Source: Xanthobacteraceae bacterium (GTDB lineage: Bacteria > Pseudomonadota > Alphaproteobacteria > Rhizobiales > Xanthobacteraceae). Taken from it: a stretch of DNA of 64,000 bases. The translations under genes were made by a program, and so were the position numbers. Positions 18,191 through 28,355 of the stretch are shown one piece after another. How positions within the stretch are numbered: position 1 is the first letter of the stretch; each line of letters opens with the position of its first letter. The stretch is from the NCBI GenBank assembly GCA_024508855.1, contig JANINJ010000072.1:1-64000 (forward strand), read 5' to 3'. The notes beneath the pieces are model-generated. The model worked only from the letters and a program-made list of their open reading frames with translations, had not been told where the DNA came from and did not search any database.

Positions 18191-21157
18191 CTAGACCTCG
18201 TTTTCCAGCACCCGAAGCAACACGCTTCGCACCTCGGCCTGGGTCTCCCGCACGCGCGCTTCCAGCGCCGAAAAGTCGGGAGCGTCCCCCGCCCGCGTCA
18301 TGATGCGCAGCAGATCTTCCCCGGCGGTCTCCGGCTTGAATTTCTCGCTGACGCATAGCCGCAGGATTTGCGTCAGATCGTGATAGAGCCGTGCCGCCGG
18401 CCGCAACACTTCCATGGTCGATTGCGACAGAATACCGAGCCGTGCGGCGTTCTCCAACACCTGGGAAGTTCTGACATCCAGGATTTCCGGCGTTTCGGAG
18501 GCATGAACGAGCTGCAGATACTGGGCGATGAATTCGATATCGACCAGTCCGCCCGCGGCATACTTCAGATCCCAGATGTCATCCTCGCCCTTTTCCAGCG
18601 CGATGGCGCGGCGCATCTCGGCGACGTCGTTGGCGATGATGTGCCGGTCGCGTGGCCGGGTCAGCACATTGCGGATGATCTGCTCGATACGTTCGCGAAA
18701 CTCCGGTGACGACGAAATGACGCGCGCTCGCGTCAGCGCCATATGCTCCCACGTCCACGCTTCCCGTTCCTGATAATCCGCAAACGAGTCGAGCCGCGTA
18801 GCCACTGGACCGGCGCGGCCCGACGGGCGCAGCCGCATGTCGACTTCGTAGAGCACGCCGTAATTGGTGCGCGTCGTAAAGGCACTGATCAGTCGTTGCG
18901 TGAAACGCGCGAAATATTGCCCGCCCTGCAGCGAGCGCGCGCCATCGGAATCCGGCTGTTCGTTATCAAAGTCGTAAATCAGGATCAGATCGAGGTCGGA
19001 TGACGCCGTCATCTCGCGGCTGCCAAGCTTGCCCATCGCGAGGATCGCTGTTTCCTGTCCCTTGATGCGACCGTGCTGCGAGGCGAACTGGTCGCTCACC
19101 AGCCCATGCACCGTCTGCACGATGCCTTCGGCGACATCGGCGAATGCCGTGCTGGCGTGTTGCGCCGAGACGGTGCCGGATAGGATGCGCGCGCCGATCA
19201 GGAACAGGCTCTCTTGACCGAACAGCCGCAACCGATCGAGAAACTCCTCGTAAGAATCCGCGTCGCTCAGCGTTGCTGCAAGCCGCGTCGACAATTCCTG
19301 CCGATCGGGCATCGCGCCGAAGAAGCGTGGATCGATCAGACCGTCCATCAGTTGCGGCTGACGCGCAAGCATATCACCGAGCCGCGGCGCAGCGCCGAGG
19401 ATTAACGCCACCAGTGCAACGAGATCGCTGTTCTGGCCGAGCAGCGAGATCAGGCGGCCGCCGCGCTGCAAGGCCTGCAGGAAGCCGTCGAACGCCGTCA
19501 CCGCATTGTCCGGCTCTTCGGCATGGGCGAGCCCGTCGATCAGCGCCGGGACGAAATCCTCGAAGGCACGCCGTGTCGCCTCGACCTTGAGCACGCGATA
19601 GTCGCCGGACATCCATTGCTGCACGGTGGTCGCCACCATCAGCGGCTTCTTGAAACCGAGCTTGGCCAGCCGCTCGATCACGCGCGGATCGTCCGCACCG
19701 GCCCGGTAATCCACGTCCGGCAGTTTCGCGGTCCCGGCGGGATCGCCTTCGAACAGCTTGCTGTAGTGCCCCTGCACGCGGTTGAGATATCCGAGCAGAT
19801 CGCTTGCGAACGCCGCACGGTCGGCGTAGCCGAAGAAACGCGCGAACCGTTCAACCGCCTCGGCACTCTCCGGCAGCGTCTGCGTCTGCTCATCGGCGAC
19901 CATCTGCAGCCGATGTTCGAGCCGCCGCAAAAATCGATAGGCTTCGGCAAGTTCGTCGCGCGCCGTCGTCGTGATCCAGTTATTCGATGCAAGAACGTCG
20001 AGTGCGTCGAGCGTCTGCCGCACCCGCAATTCCGGATGTCGCCCACCGGCAATCAGTTGCTGTGTCTGGGCGAAGAATTCGACTTCGCGGATGCCGCCGC
20101 GGCCCACCTTGACGTTGTGGCCTTCGACGGAAATGTCGCTTTGTCCGCGAAACGTCTGCATCTGCCGCTTCATGTCATGCACGTCGGCAAGTGCTGCGAA
20201 ATCCAGATGCTTGCGCCAGACGAACGGTGCGATCTCCGCGACCAGCGCCTCGCCCGCAACGGCATCGCCTGCGCAAGGGCGTGCCTTGATCATCGCGGCG
20301 CGTTCCCAGGTGCGACCTTCGCGCTCGTAGTAATCGAGCGCGGCCGCCGTCGAAATGGCAACCTGGGTCGAGGCAGGATCCGGACGCAAGCGCAGATCGA
20401 CGCGGAACACATAACCGTCGCCGGTGCGTTGCTGCAGCATGCGCGACAGGCCCTGTGTGACGCGCACGAAAAACGGCTGCGGCTCGATATCGGGCGCGAG
20501 CGTCGGCGCGGCGAGATCGAAAAACACGATCAGGTCGATATCGCTGGAATAATTCAGTTCGCCGGCGCCCATCTTGCCCATCGCCAGCACAACAAGCCCG
20601 CTACCGTCTTCGGGGCGTTCAGGGTTCGGCGGCACCAGCTTGCCGCGCGCAGCCTCCTGCCGCAGCAGGAAACGCAACGCGCACTGCACGGAGGTGAACG
20701 CGAGATCGGTCAACGCTTGCGTCACCCGCATCACCGGCCAGACCCCGCCGATATCGCACAGCGCGATCATCAGCGCCGCCTCGGTTTTCAAGCGGCGAAG
20801 CAATTGCATTGCTTCGTCCTGGTCGGCGGCACCCGGAATATCGGAGACGGCGGTTTCGATCAGCTTCGCCATATGCGTATCGGGATCGCAGCGGAGCAAC
20901 CGCTCGATGCGCACGGCGTCGGCCCGCACCAGATCGAAGAGATAGGGTGAAGCCTCCGCAATTCCTTCGAGAATGGTCCTTGTTTTGGGAAATCGTTCGG
21001 CGAGTGCCCCGATCGCAGCCGCCTGCTCTGCAGGCAGATCGGCCAGCCATCCGGCGAGCCGCTCGCGGGCATCATCCGGAGCGAACAAAACGGGTCCGGC
21101 CACGACTTGCGCAGCTAGAGACGCGTAGTCCGCGTCGTCCTTCGCGGATGAGGTCAT
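18191..21157 (-). CDS. glnE: Bifunctional glutamine synthetase adenylyltransferase/deadenylase
   Basis: The 988-residue protein contains two copies of the nucleotidyltransferase signature, AMGKMGAGELNYSSDIDL in the N-terminal half and AMGKLGSREMTASSDLDL in the C-terminal half, as expected for GlnE. The N-terminal half removes AMP from glutamine synthetase and the C-terminal half adds it, under PII control, tuning nitrogen assimilation. The length fits the family. I chose ATG 21157 (MTSSAKDD); the frame stays open upstream to 21232. It lies downstream of a two-component pair and ends 5 bp from the convergent PAS kinase gene. Confidence 0.95.
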   Translation of the reverse strand: MTSSAKDDADYASLAAQVVAGPVLFAPDDARERLAGWLADLPAEQAAAIGALAERFPKTRTILEGIAEASPYLFDLVRADAVRIERLLRCDPDTHMAKLIETAVSDIPGAADQDEAMQLLRRLKTEAALMIALCDIGGVWPVMRVTQALTDLAFTSVQCALRFLLRQEAARGKLVPPNPERPEDGSGLVVLAMGKMGAGELNYSSDIDLIVFFDLAAPTLAPDIEPQPFFVRVTQGLSRMLQQRTGDGYVFRVDLRLRPDPASTQVAISTAAALDYYEREGRTWERAAMIKARPCAGDAVAGEALVAEIAPFVWRKHLDFAALADVHDMKRQMQTFRGQSDISVEGHNVKVGRGGIREVEFFAQTQQLIAGGRHPELRVRQTLDALDVLASNNWITTTARDELAEAYRFLRRLEHRLQMVADEQTQTLPESAEAVERFARFFGYADRAAFASDLLGYLNRVQGHYSKLFEGDPAGTAKLPDVDYRAGADDPRVIERLAKLGFKKPLMVATTVQQWMSGDYRVLKVEATRRAFEDFVPALIDGLAHAEEPDNAVTAFDGFLQALQRGGRLISLLGQNSDLVALVALILGAAPRLGDMLARQPQLMDGLIDPRFFGAMPDRQELSTRLAATLSDADSYEEFLDRLRLFGQESLFLIGARILSGTVSAQHASTAFADVAEGIVQTVHGLVSDQFASQHGRIKGQETAILAMGKLGSREMTASSDLDLILIYDFDNEQPDSDGARSLQGGQYFARFTQRLISAFTTRTNYGVLYEVDMRLRPSGRAGPVATRLDSFADYQEREAWTWEHMALTRARVISSSPEFRERIEQIIRNVLTRPRDRHIIANDVAEMRRAIALEKGEDDIWDLKYAAGGLVDIEFIAQYLQLVHASETPEILDVRTSQVLENAARLGILSQSTMEVLRPAARLYHDLTQILRLCVSEKFKPETAGEDLLRIMTRAGDAPDFSALEARVRETQAEVRSVLLRVLENEV

Positions 21158-21209
21158 GCGGTATGCGATTCCAATGGTAATGTCCGGACCACTAGCAAAT
21201 ATAGATTTG

Positions 21210-21286
21210 TAGTGGGGCTTTAGATTTGACATTCGCCTCCCAGACTCGCGGCAACATGGGTACGAATGTCAAATCTGCTCCACTAG
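21210..21286. repeat. Long inverted repeat between the kinase gene and glnE
   Basis: AGATTTGACATTCG (21222-21235) pairs perfectly with CGAATGTCAAATCT (21263-21276). The pairing extends outward imperfectly through AGTGGGGC (21211-21218) and GCTCCACT (277-284 of the same block). The right arm overlaps the kinase stop codon. In the kinase mRNA this would be a long stem with a 27-nt loop and no clear T run. Confidence 0.6.
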
Positions 21287-22711
21287 TCCCTCGCCCGAAA
21301 GCGCAGGGATTGCAAGTGTCGCGCGCAGGCCCGGTTCGGCATCGCTGAGCCGCAATTCGCCCCGATGCAGGGTTGCCACCGCGGAGGCCAGACTGAGGCC
21401 GAGGCCGGAGCCCGGCTGAGTGCGGCTCGCCTCCAGCCTAACAAACCGCTCGATGGCGTGCTTGCGGTCCGCTTCCGGGATTCCCGGGCCATGATCGGTC
21501 ACGCTCAGCAGCACGGTGTCGCCGTCGCGCCGGGCCTCGATCAGGATTTCGCCGAGCTTTGCATCGCTAGCCATTTCCGGGCCGGGCGGCTGGACTGGCG
21601 ACGCGGGCCTGCCGTATTTGATGGCGTTCTCGACGAGGTTGGCGAGGGCCTGGCTGATGAGTTCGCGATTGCCGTGCAAAGGAGCGGGCTGAGTGACGAC
21701 ACGCAATGTCATGCCGTTGTCTTCCGCCAGCGGCTCGTAAAGCTCGTGGATGCCGTTGGCCACCTCGGCGGCGTCGAAGTTGTCCATGTTGCCGCGAACC
21801 TGTCCGGACTCGGCCCGCGCAATCATCAGTAGCGCATTGAAGGTCCGGATCAGGCCATCGGACTCCTCGATGGTGCGTTCCAGCGCCGCGCGGTAATCCG
21901 CTTCATTACCCGACGCCGCCAGCGCCTCCTCCGCGCGATTGCGCAGCCGTGTGAGAGGCGTCTTGAGATCATGGGCGATATTGTCCGACACCTCCTTGAG
22001 GCCGGTCATCAGCGTTTCGATCCGCTCCAGCATGGCGTTGAGATTATCCGCCAGCCGATCGAGTTCGTCGCCGCTGCGTCCCACCGGCAATCGGCCGCTG
22101 AGGTCGCCCTCCATGATCCGTCGCGTGGTGCCGGTCATCGCGTCGATCCGGCGCAGTACGCGTCGCGCAACGAACACGCCACCGGCGAGCCCCAGCACCA
22201 CAACGATCAGCATCGACCATTGCGCGGCTTTGGCGACGATGCTGAAGATGCGCCGGCGTTCTTCGAGATCGCGACCGATCAGCAGGCGAAAACCGCTGCT
22301 CAATTCATCGACCCTCACCAGCGCGCGATGCGGAGCTTTCCGCTGCTCATCGAGACGATGATATAGGGTTTCCGACCAGCCGGTCGTCGCCATGATGCCG
22401 TTGCCGAGCGCGGCCACGTTTCCGGCGACTGCCTGGCCGGTCGGCGTGGTGACAAGATAAAGGTTCGCACCCGGCCGCATCGCACGGTTTTCGATGGCGT
22501 TCACCAGTCCGCGCAGTCCGCGCCGCGAATACAGATCGTTAAGCTCGGCGAATTCCGCATTGACGGTGGTGGTGATCTGCTCGGTGATCAGCCGCCGCGT
22601 ATTCCACGCGAAATAGCCTAGCAACGAGGCTGCAAACAGCGCGAACAGAAACAGATAGACCAGCGTCAGGCGAAACGCCGTGGTGCGGATCAGTTTACCG
22701 AATGCCGTCAC
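21269..22711 (-). CDS. Sensor histidine kinase (HAMP type) partner of the OmpR regulator
   Basis: The 480-residue kinase probably begins at GTG 22711, overlapping the regulator's end by 17 bp. A membrane helix (about 10-32) is followed by a periplasmic domain of about 130 residues, a second helix (WSMLIVVVLGLAGGVFVARRV), HAMP, then HisKA with VSDNIAHDLKTPLTRLRNRA. The HATPase domain carries ANLVENAIKYG, DHGPGIPE and GSGLGLSLASAVATLH. The partner regulator lies directly upstream, and degP upstream of that, so envelope stress is a possible signal. Confidence 0.9.
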   Translation of the reverse strand: MTAFGKLIRTTAFRLTLVYLFLFALFAASLLGYFAWNTRRLITEQITTTVNAEFAELNDLYSRRGLRGLVNAIENRAMRPGANLYLVTTPTGQAVAGNVAALGNGIMATTGWSETLYHRLDEQRKAPHRALVRVDELSSGFRLLIGRDLEERRRIFSIVAKAAQWSMLIVVVLGLAGGVFVARRVLRRIDAMTGTTRRIMEGDLSGRLPVGRSGDELDRLADNLNAMLERIETLMTGLKEVSDNIAHDLKTPLTRLRNRAEEALAASGNEADYRAALERTIEESDGLIRTFNALLMIARAESGQVRGNMDNFDAAEVANGIHELYEPLAEDNGMTLRVVTQPAPLHGNRELISQALANLVENAIKYGRPASPVQPPGPEMASDAKLGEILIEARRDGDTVLLSVTDHGPGIPEADRKHAIERFVRLEASRTQPGSGLGLSLASAVATLHRGELRLSDAEPGLRATLAIPALSGEGLVEQI

Positions 22712-23402
22712 GGACCATGTATCCGGCGCCGCGGATGGTGTGCAGCAGCGGCCGATCGAATCCCTTGTCGATCTTCGAGCGCAGCCGCGAGATGTGCACG
22801 TCAATCACGTTGGTCTGCGGATCGAAATGATAATCCCAGACGTTCTCAAGCAGCATGGTCCGCGTCACCACCTGCCCGGCGTGCTTCATCAGATATTCGA
22901 GCAAACGGAATTCACGCGGCTGCAGCGTCAGCTCTTCGCTGCCGCGCAGGACACGATGCGACAGCCGGTCGAGTTCGAGATCGCCGACGCGGTAAACGGT
23001 TTCTTCGGCAGGCCCACCATGACGGCGCGACAACACTTCAACGCGCGCCAGCAGTTCGGCGAATGAATACGGCTTCGGCAGATAATCGTCGCCGCCGGCC
23101 CGCAGTCCCTTGATACGGTCATCGACCTGACCCAGCGCCGAGAGAATCAGCACCGGCGTCCGGTTGCCCTTGTCGCGCAGGGTTCCGATCACCGACAGGC
23201 CGTCGCGCTTCGGTAACATGCGATCGACCACAAGCACGTCGTAATCGCCGGTATCGGCGAGGCTAAGCCCCTCTTCACCATCGCTGGCGAGATCAGCAAT
23301 ATAGCCCACCTCACGAAAGGCTTTGACGAGATAATCGGCGGACTCGCGATCGTCTTCGATGATCAGCAGGCGCATCTGGCTTTCTGGTTCAGTCAAGGTC
23401 AC
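22695..23402 (-). CDS. OmpR-family response regulator
   Basis: The 235-residue protein has a receiver domain (LLIIEDDRESADYL, phospho-Asp in VLVVDRMLPKRDG, switch Lys in YLPKPYSFAELLARV) and a winged-helix DNA-binding domain (REFRLLEYLMKHAGQVVTRTMLLENVWDYHFDPQTN region). Note DRMLPKRDG rather than the common DLMLP. The start is probably GTG 23402, which has GGGA 7 bp upstream; ATG 23375 is the alternative. It is cotranscribed with the downstream kinase. DegP lies upstream in the same direction. Confidence 0.92.
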   Translation of the reverse strand: MTLTEPESQMRLLIIEDDRESADYLVKAFREVGYIADLASDGEEGLSLADTGDYDVLVVDRMLPKRDGLSVIGTLRDKGNRTPVLILSALGQVDDRIKGLRAGGDDYLPKPYSFAELLARVEVLSRRHGGPAEETVYRVGDLELDRLSHRVLRGSEELTLQPREFRLLEYLMKHAGQVVTRTMLLENVWDYHFDPQTNVIDVHISRLRSKIDKGFDRPLLHTIRGAGYMVRDGIR

Positions 23403-23483
23403 TTGGCATTCCCGTCAACATGGCCCGAGCCTTCGTCCGACGCAAGACGGCGAAGCGCCGCTATCCGGACGCGAGACAGACGA

Positions 23484-23589
23484 ACGGGCGGTGAAGCGGG
23501 GGCACACTTCACCGCCCGTCAAGCCTTCCGGCGGAGGGGGCGCTTCCAGCGGAAGGTAGTCAGAGGGGACGGGTTATTCACCCGTCCCC
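23484..23589. repeat. Two hairpins in the degP-regulator gap
   Basis: ACGGGCGGTGAAG (23484-23496) pairs with CTTCACCGCCCGT (23507-23519), a 13-bp stem. GGGGACGGGT (23565-23574) pairs with ACCCGTCCCC (23580-23589), a 10-bp stem. Both lie downstream of degP and could end or attenuate its transcript, although neither has a T tract. Confidence 0.6.
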
Positions 23590-23654
23590 CGGAAAGAGCC
23601 GTCGGCGGGGGCGACTGTTGCCGGCGACACTCCCCAACTCGTGCGATCCGACGA

Positions 23655-25226
23655 TCAGCCCTTCGCGAGCGGCACCGCGACGAAGCGCGAGGAACCGCCG
23701 GAACGAATGCGCATCAGAACGCTGTTCTTGTTGTCCGCCTGCGCGGACTTGATGGCCTCACGGACTTCACCCGGATTGGCGACGCTCTTGCCTGCGACTT
23801 CCAGGATCACGTCACCTTCCTTGAAGCCACGCTCGGCCGCTGCGCTGTTCGGATCGACGTCGGTTACGACGACGCCTTCCTTGCCTGCGCCGGCCACCGA
23901 AGCCGCAGGCGCAACCGTGAGGCCGAGACGGCCGACATCGCTACCGCGCGAGCCGCCATGATCGCCATGGTCGAAGTCCGCCTTCGCTTCCTTCTCGCTC
24001 GGCATCTTGGCCAGCGTCAGGCTGACGGTCTTGTCCTGGCCCTTGTGCAGAACATCGAGCTTGATCGAATTGCCCGGTGCAAATCCGCCGATGGTACGGG
24101 CGAGTTCGCGGGCATCCTTGATGGTCTGGCCGTTGACCGCCTTGATGACGTCACCGGATTCGATGCCGGCCTTCGCTGCGGGTCCATCGGACTGCGGCTC
24201 GGCGACAAGCGCGCCTTCCGCTTTTTTCAGGCCGAGACTGTCGGCGATATCCTGCGTCACCGGCTGAATCTGCACGCCGATCCAGCCGCGGCTGACGGTG
24301 CCCTTGTCCTTGAGCTGCGCCACGACGTTCTGCACGGTGGCCGCCGGGATCGAGAACGCGATGCCGACGCTGCCGCCGGACGGCGAATAGATCGCGGTGT
24401 TCACGCCGATAACGTTGCCCTGCATGTCGAACGCCGGACCACCGGAGTTGCCCTTGTTGACCGGAGCGTCGATCTGGATGAAGTCGTCATAGGGACCGTT
24501 GCCGATATCGCGGCCGTTGGCCGAGACAATGCCTGCAGTGACGGTGCCGCCGAGGCCGAACGGATTGCCGACTGCCAGAACCCAGTCACCGATGCGAGCC
24601 TTGCCGGTCGACAGTTTTGCGAACGGGAAATCCGAACCGCCTTCGACCTTGATCAGCGCGAGGTCGGTACGCGGGTCGGTGCCGATGACCTTCGCGGTAT
24701 AGGTCTTGCCGGCATCCGTCGTCACTTCGACCTTGTCGGCACCTTCGACGACGTGGTTATTGGTGACGGCATAGCCGTCCGGCGAAATGAAGAAGCCGGA
24801 GCCCTGCCCCATCATGACGCCGTGACCGCGGCCGCGCAGGCCGGGAGGCAATCCATCCGGACCGCCGAAGCGCCGGAAGAAGCGCTCCATCGGGGAGCCG
24901 GGCTGGAACGGCGAATCATCATCGCCGGCGTCCGCCGTCTTTTCCTTGATTCGAACCTTGACAGAGATCACCGACGGCTTCACGCGCTCCACGATGTCGG
25001 CGAAGCCGACGGGAGTCTGGACTTTGCTGACCTCGTTATTGACCTGCGCGAAGGCCGGGCTCGAGAACAGATTGAAATTGCCGGAGGGCGGGGTGAGGCC
25101 GTAAGCAGCGGCACCAAGGCCGGCTACGACTGAAGCCATCAACGCAAATTTGCGGATCGACAGCAGCGAGCGGCGGCGCGGTGCCTTGAAGGGAGTGGAA
25201 GAAAGGTCGGTGGGACGATCGGTCAT
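23655..25226 (-). CDS. degP: Do/HtrA-family periplasmic serine protease
   Basis: The 523-residue protein starts at ATG 25226. A hydrophobic signal segment (about 25-45, ending near AFAQ at residue 61) targets it to the periplasm. The catalytic triad is H158 (TNNHVV), D188 (RTDLALIK) and S261 (GNSGGPAF). Two PDZ domains follow, at about residues 285-375 and 415-515. DegP degrades or refolds damaged envelope proteins. It lies downstream of ccmH, in the cycHJKL-degP order known in rhizobia, and upstream of a two-component system. Confidence 0.95.
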   Translation of the reverse strand: MTDRPTDLSSTPFKAPRRRSLLSIRKFALMASVVAGLGAAAYGLTPPSGNFNLFSSPAFAQVNNEVSKVQTPVGFADIVERVKPSVISVKVRIKEKTADAGDDDSPFQPGSPMERFFRRFGGPDGLPPGLRGRGHGVMMGQGSGFFISPDGYAVTNNHVVEGADKVEVTTDAGKTYTAKVIGTDPRTDLALIKVEGGSDFPFAKLSTGKARIGDWVLAVGNPFGLGGTVTAGIVSANGRDIGNGPYDDFIQIDAPVNKGNSGGPAFDMQGNVIGVNTAIYSPSGGSVGIAFSIPAATVQNVVAQLKDKGTVSRGWIGVQIQPVTQDIADSLGLKKAEGALVAEPQSDGPAAKAGIESGDVIKAVNGQTIKDARELARTIGGFAPGNSIKLDVLHKGQDKTVSLTLAKMPSEKEAKADFDHGDHGGSRGSDVGRLGLTVAPAASVAGAGKEGVVVTDVDPNSAAAERGFKEGDVILEVAGKSVANPGEVREAIKSAQADNKNSVLMRIRSGGSSRFVAVPLAKG

Positions 25227-25349
25227 AGGAATCTCCAAAGCCTGAATTGGATGGGCGCTAGGTACACACCGCATAACCAACAAGATGGAGATTGCAGCCT
25301 TACGGCATGCTGGCTGGGAAATTAATCTTTAGTAATATGGGGAAGTTTC

Positions 25350-25847
25350 CTATTGCGGCTTGTCGGCCGGGGCCTGTTCCGCAATCAGCTTTTCCAGCCG
25401 CGCTTCCTCGTCCGGCGACAGCTTGAGCCGCGCGTCGCCATCGGCCGATGCCAGCTTCAAACGGCGGCGATTTTGCAGCCACAGCGCGAGCGCGCCGCCG
25501 CCCAGCGCCAGCGGCGTCAACAGCCAGAGCAACAGCGTCTGTCTCTCCAGACGAGGCTTCAGCAAGACATACTCGCCGTAACGCGCCACCAGAAAATCGA
25601 TCACTTGCTTGTCGGTGTCGCCGGCGGAAATGCGTTCACGCACCAGCAGGCGCAAATCACGCGCGAGCGGCGCTTCGGAATCGTCGATCGACTGGTTTTG
25701 GCACACCATGCAACGCAGTTCGCGCGACAGTTCGCGCGCGCGCGCTTCTTTCGCCGGATCCGCCATGATCTCGTCGGGCTGCACCGCATGCGCCGGGGCT
25801 GCGAGAACAACGAGAAATGCGAATACGAGCGCCGCGATGCGGTTCAT
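25350..25847 (-). CDS. ccmH: Cytochrome c-type biogenesis protein CcmH
   Basis: The 165-residue protein has a signal peptide (residues 1-22), a periplasmic helical domain with the redox motif LRCMVCQNQ (C46, C49), and a C-terminal membrane helix (about 103-125). CcmH keeps the apocytochrome c CXXCH cysteines reduced and helps CcmF attach heme. The start ATG 25847 lies 4 bp after the ccmF stop, so the genes are translationally linked. Bradyrhizobial CycL has the same size. Confidence 0.95.
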   Translation of the reverse strand: MNRIAALVFAFLVVLAAPAHAVQPDEIMADPAKEARARELSRELRCMVCQNQSIDDSEAPLARDLRLLVRERISAGDTDKQVIDFLVARYGEYVLLKPRLERQTLLLWLLTPLALGGGALALWLQNRRRLKLASADGDARLKLSPDEEARLEKLIAEQAPADKPQ

Positions 25848-25851
25848 CGGA

Positions 25852-27834
25852 TCACTCCGCCGGTTGCAGCGAGCGGGATGCCTTGGCGGGCTTCGGCGCA
25901 CCGACGCGAAGCCTGCGATCCGACAGCGACAGCAAGCCACCGAACGCCATCAGCACCGGCCCGAACCAGATCAAGAGCACCATCGGCTTGTGGTAGATGC
26001 GTACTGCAATCCCGCCGTTCGCCGAGGCATCGCCAAGCGAGATGTAAAGCTGGCTCACGCCGCGCGACATCAGGGCGGCTTCCGTGGTCGAAGCAGCACG
26101 TGTCGTGAAATTGCGCTTCGACGGCGTCATCACACCGATGGTCTTGCCACCTTCACTGACCGTGAAGTGCGCCAGCAGCTCGGCGAAGTTTGGACCCTGC
26201 CGTTGGGCGAGATTGTCGAGCTTCAACTCGTAACCTGCGACCTTGGCCACATCGTTCGGCTTCAGCGTCGTGATCAATTCGGTATTCCACGTGCTCTCGC
26301 AGACGATACCGATCAGCGCCACGCCGACGCCGGCATGCGCGAATACGGTGCCCCAGCTGGCGCGCGGCAATCCACGCGCGCGGCGAAACGCAATCGACAG
26401 CGGCACGCGAAACAACATGCAGCGTTCGGCAAGATCGGTCAGAGCGCCGGCGATCACGAACACCGCGAGACCGATCGCCAGCGGCGCGAACGCGCTGCCG
26501 CCGCGGGTCCATGCCCATAGTACCGCAATGGTAACGAGTGCCACACCGCCAGCCGCAAACAACCGTTGCCCCGCACCGAGCAGATCGCCGCGCTTCCACG
26601 CCAGAAGCGGCCCGAATGGTACCGCCAACAGCAACGGCACGAACAGCGGCGCAAATGTCAGGTTGAAGAACGGTGCGCCCACCGAGATGCGTTCGCCGGT
26701 CAGCACTTCCAGCCCCAGCGGATACAGCGTGCCGATGAACACCGTCGCACAGGCCGTCGTCAGCAGCAGGTTGTTGAGGACCAGCGAACCTTCGCGCGAG
26801 ATCGGTGCGAACAGACCGCCCTGCTTCAACGCCGAGGCACGCCACGCATACAGCGAAAGGCTGCCGCCAATGAACAGGCACAGGATCAACAGAATGAACA
26901 CACCACGCGTCGGATCGGTGGCGAATGCGTGCACCGAGGTGAGAACACCGGAGCGCACCAGGAATGTGCCGAGCAGCGACAGCGAGAACGTCAGGATCGC
27001 GAGCAGAATGGTCCAGACCTTCAGCGCGTTGCGCTTCTCCATCACCACCGCGGAATGCAGCAGCGCAGTGCCGGCAAGCCAGGGCATCAGCGACGCGTTC
27101 TCGACCGGGTCCCAGAACCACCAGCCGCCCCAGCCCAGTTCGTAATAGGCCCAGTACGAGCCCATCGCGATGCCGAGCGTCAGGAAAATCCAGGCCATCA
27201 GCGTCCAAGGCCGCACCCAGCGCGCCCATGCGGCATCGATGCGGCCTTCGATCAGCGCCGCGACGGCGAACGAGAACGAAATCGAGAAGCCGACATAGCC
27301 GAGATAGAGCATCGGCGGATGGATCGCGAGGCCGGGATCCTGCAACACCGGATTGAGGTCGCGCCCCTCGATCGGCGCATTGGCGAGGCGGAGAAACGGA
27401 TTGGAGGTGATGAGGATGAACAGGTAGAACGCCGTCGACACCCACGCCTGCACCGCCAACGCGAGCGATCGCAGCGACAGCGGCAGGTTGTTGCCGAACG
27501 CGGCGACCATTCCACCGAACAGCGCAAGGATGCTGACCCAGAGCAGCATCGAGCCTTCGTGGTTACCCCAGACGCCGGTGATCTTGTAGATCAGCGGTTT
27601 CAGCGAATGCGAATTCTCGTAGACGTTGGCGACCGAGAAATCCGACGTCACATGCAACGTCACCAGCGCCAGAAACGACAGTCCGACAAACAGCAACTGC
27701 GCCAATGCGGTCGAGCGCGCGACATTCATCAGCGCGGGATCGCGCAACCGTGCGCCGATCACCGGCACGGTCGACTGGATCAGCGCCAAAGCCAGCGCGA
27801 GGACGAGAGCATAATGTCCCGCTTCGGCGATCAT
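25852..27834 (-). CDS. ccmF: Heme lyase subunit CcmF
   Basis: The 660-residue polytopic membrane protein carries the tryptophan-rich WWD domain ([19 protein letters not shown], about residues 234-252) and conserved histidines, as in [10 protein letters not shown] (171) and the ALLHS region, for heme handling. It performs the final ligation of heme to apocytochrome c at the periplasmic face. It overlaps ccmE by ATGA (27831-27834). This is equivalent to rhizobial CycK. Confidence 0.96.
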   Translation of the reverse strand: MIAEAGHYALVLALALALIQSTVPVIGARLRDPALMNVARSTALAQLLFVGLSFLALVTLHVTSDFSVANVYENSHSLKPLIYKITGVWGNHEGSMLLWVSILALFGGMVAAFGNNLPLSLRSLALAVQAWVSTAFYLFILITSNPFLRLANAPIEGRDLNPVLQDPGLAIHPPMLYLGYVGFSISFSFAVAALIEGRIDAAWARWVRPWTLMAWIFLTLGIAMGSYWAYYELGWGGWWFWDPVENASLMPWLAGTALLHSAVVMEKRNALKVWTILLAILTFSLSLLGTFLVRSGVLTSVHAFATDPTRGVFILLILCLFIGGSLSLYAWRASALKQGGLFAPISREGSLVLNNLLLTTACATVFIGTLYPLGLEVLTGERISVGAPFFNLTFAPLFVPLLLAVPFGPLLAWKRGDLLGAGQRLFAAGGVALVTIAVLWAWTRGGSAFAPLAIGLAVFVIAGALTDLAERCMLFRVPLSIAFRRARGLPRASWGTVFAHAGVGVALIGIVCESTWNTELITTLKPNDVAKVAGYELKLDNLAQRQGPNFAELLAHFTVSEGGKTIGVMTPSKRNFTTRAASTTEAALMSRGVSQLYISLGDASANGGIAVRIYHKPMVLLIWFGPVLMAFGGLLSLSDRRLRVGAPKPAKASRSLQPAE

Positions 27835-28331
27835 TGCATCACACCCCGGCTCTGCTGCGCCTGCTCGGCCTGCGAAGCCTTTTTGGCGCCCTCGCCGTAA
27901 TCGTCTTTCCAGTGGCCCTGCTTCTTCAGTGCGTCGGCGACGTCCTTCGGCATATAGGTTTCGTCATGCTTGGCGAGCACGGTATCGGCCTTGAAGACAC
28001 CGGCCTGATTGAGCGAGCCTTCGGCAACGACGCCCTGCCCTTCCCGGAACAGATCCGGCAGGATGCCTTGATAGGTCACCGGCAAGCTCGCACTGCCGTC
28101 GGATACCTTGAATGTCACCTCGAGATGATCGCCGCGCACCACGGAGCCCGGTTCCACGAGACCGCCGAGACGGAACCGCTTGCCTGCCGGAATGTGCTTC
28201 TCCGTCACCATCACCGGGGTCGAGAAGAACACGATGGAATCGCGCAATGCATTGAGCACCAGGCCTACCGCGATGCCGAGCACCAGCAGCGCGCCGCCAA
28301 TCATCGTCAATCGTCGCTGCTTACGCGTCAT
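27831..28331 (-). CDS. ccmE: Cytochrome c maturation heme chaperone CcmE
   Basis: The 166-residue protein has an N-terminal membrane anchor (about 8-28) and a beta-barrel domain. The covalent heme-binding histidine is H122 in [13 protein letters not shown], with Y126 as the likely axial ligand. It carries heme from the CcmABCD system to CcmF. It lies 24 bp downstream of ccmI and overlaps ccmF. This is equivalent to CycJ. Confidence 0.96.
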   Translation of the reverse strand: MTRKQRRLTMIGGALLVLGIAVGLVLNALRDSIVFFSTPVMVTEKHIPAGKRFRLGGLVEPGSVVRGDHLEVTFKVSDGSASLPVTYQGILPDLFREGQGVVAEGSLNQAGVFKADTVLAKHDETYMPKDVADALKKQGHWKDDYGEGAKKASQAEQAQQSRGVMQ

Positions 28332-28355
28332 GCTGTTTCACCGGCTGGCAATACA

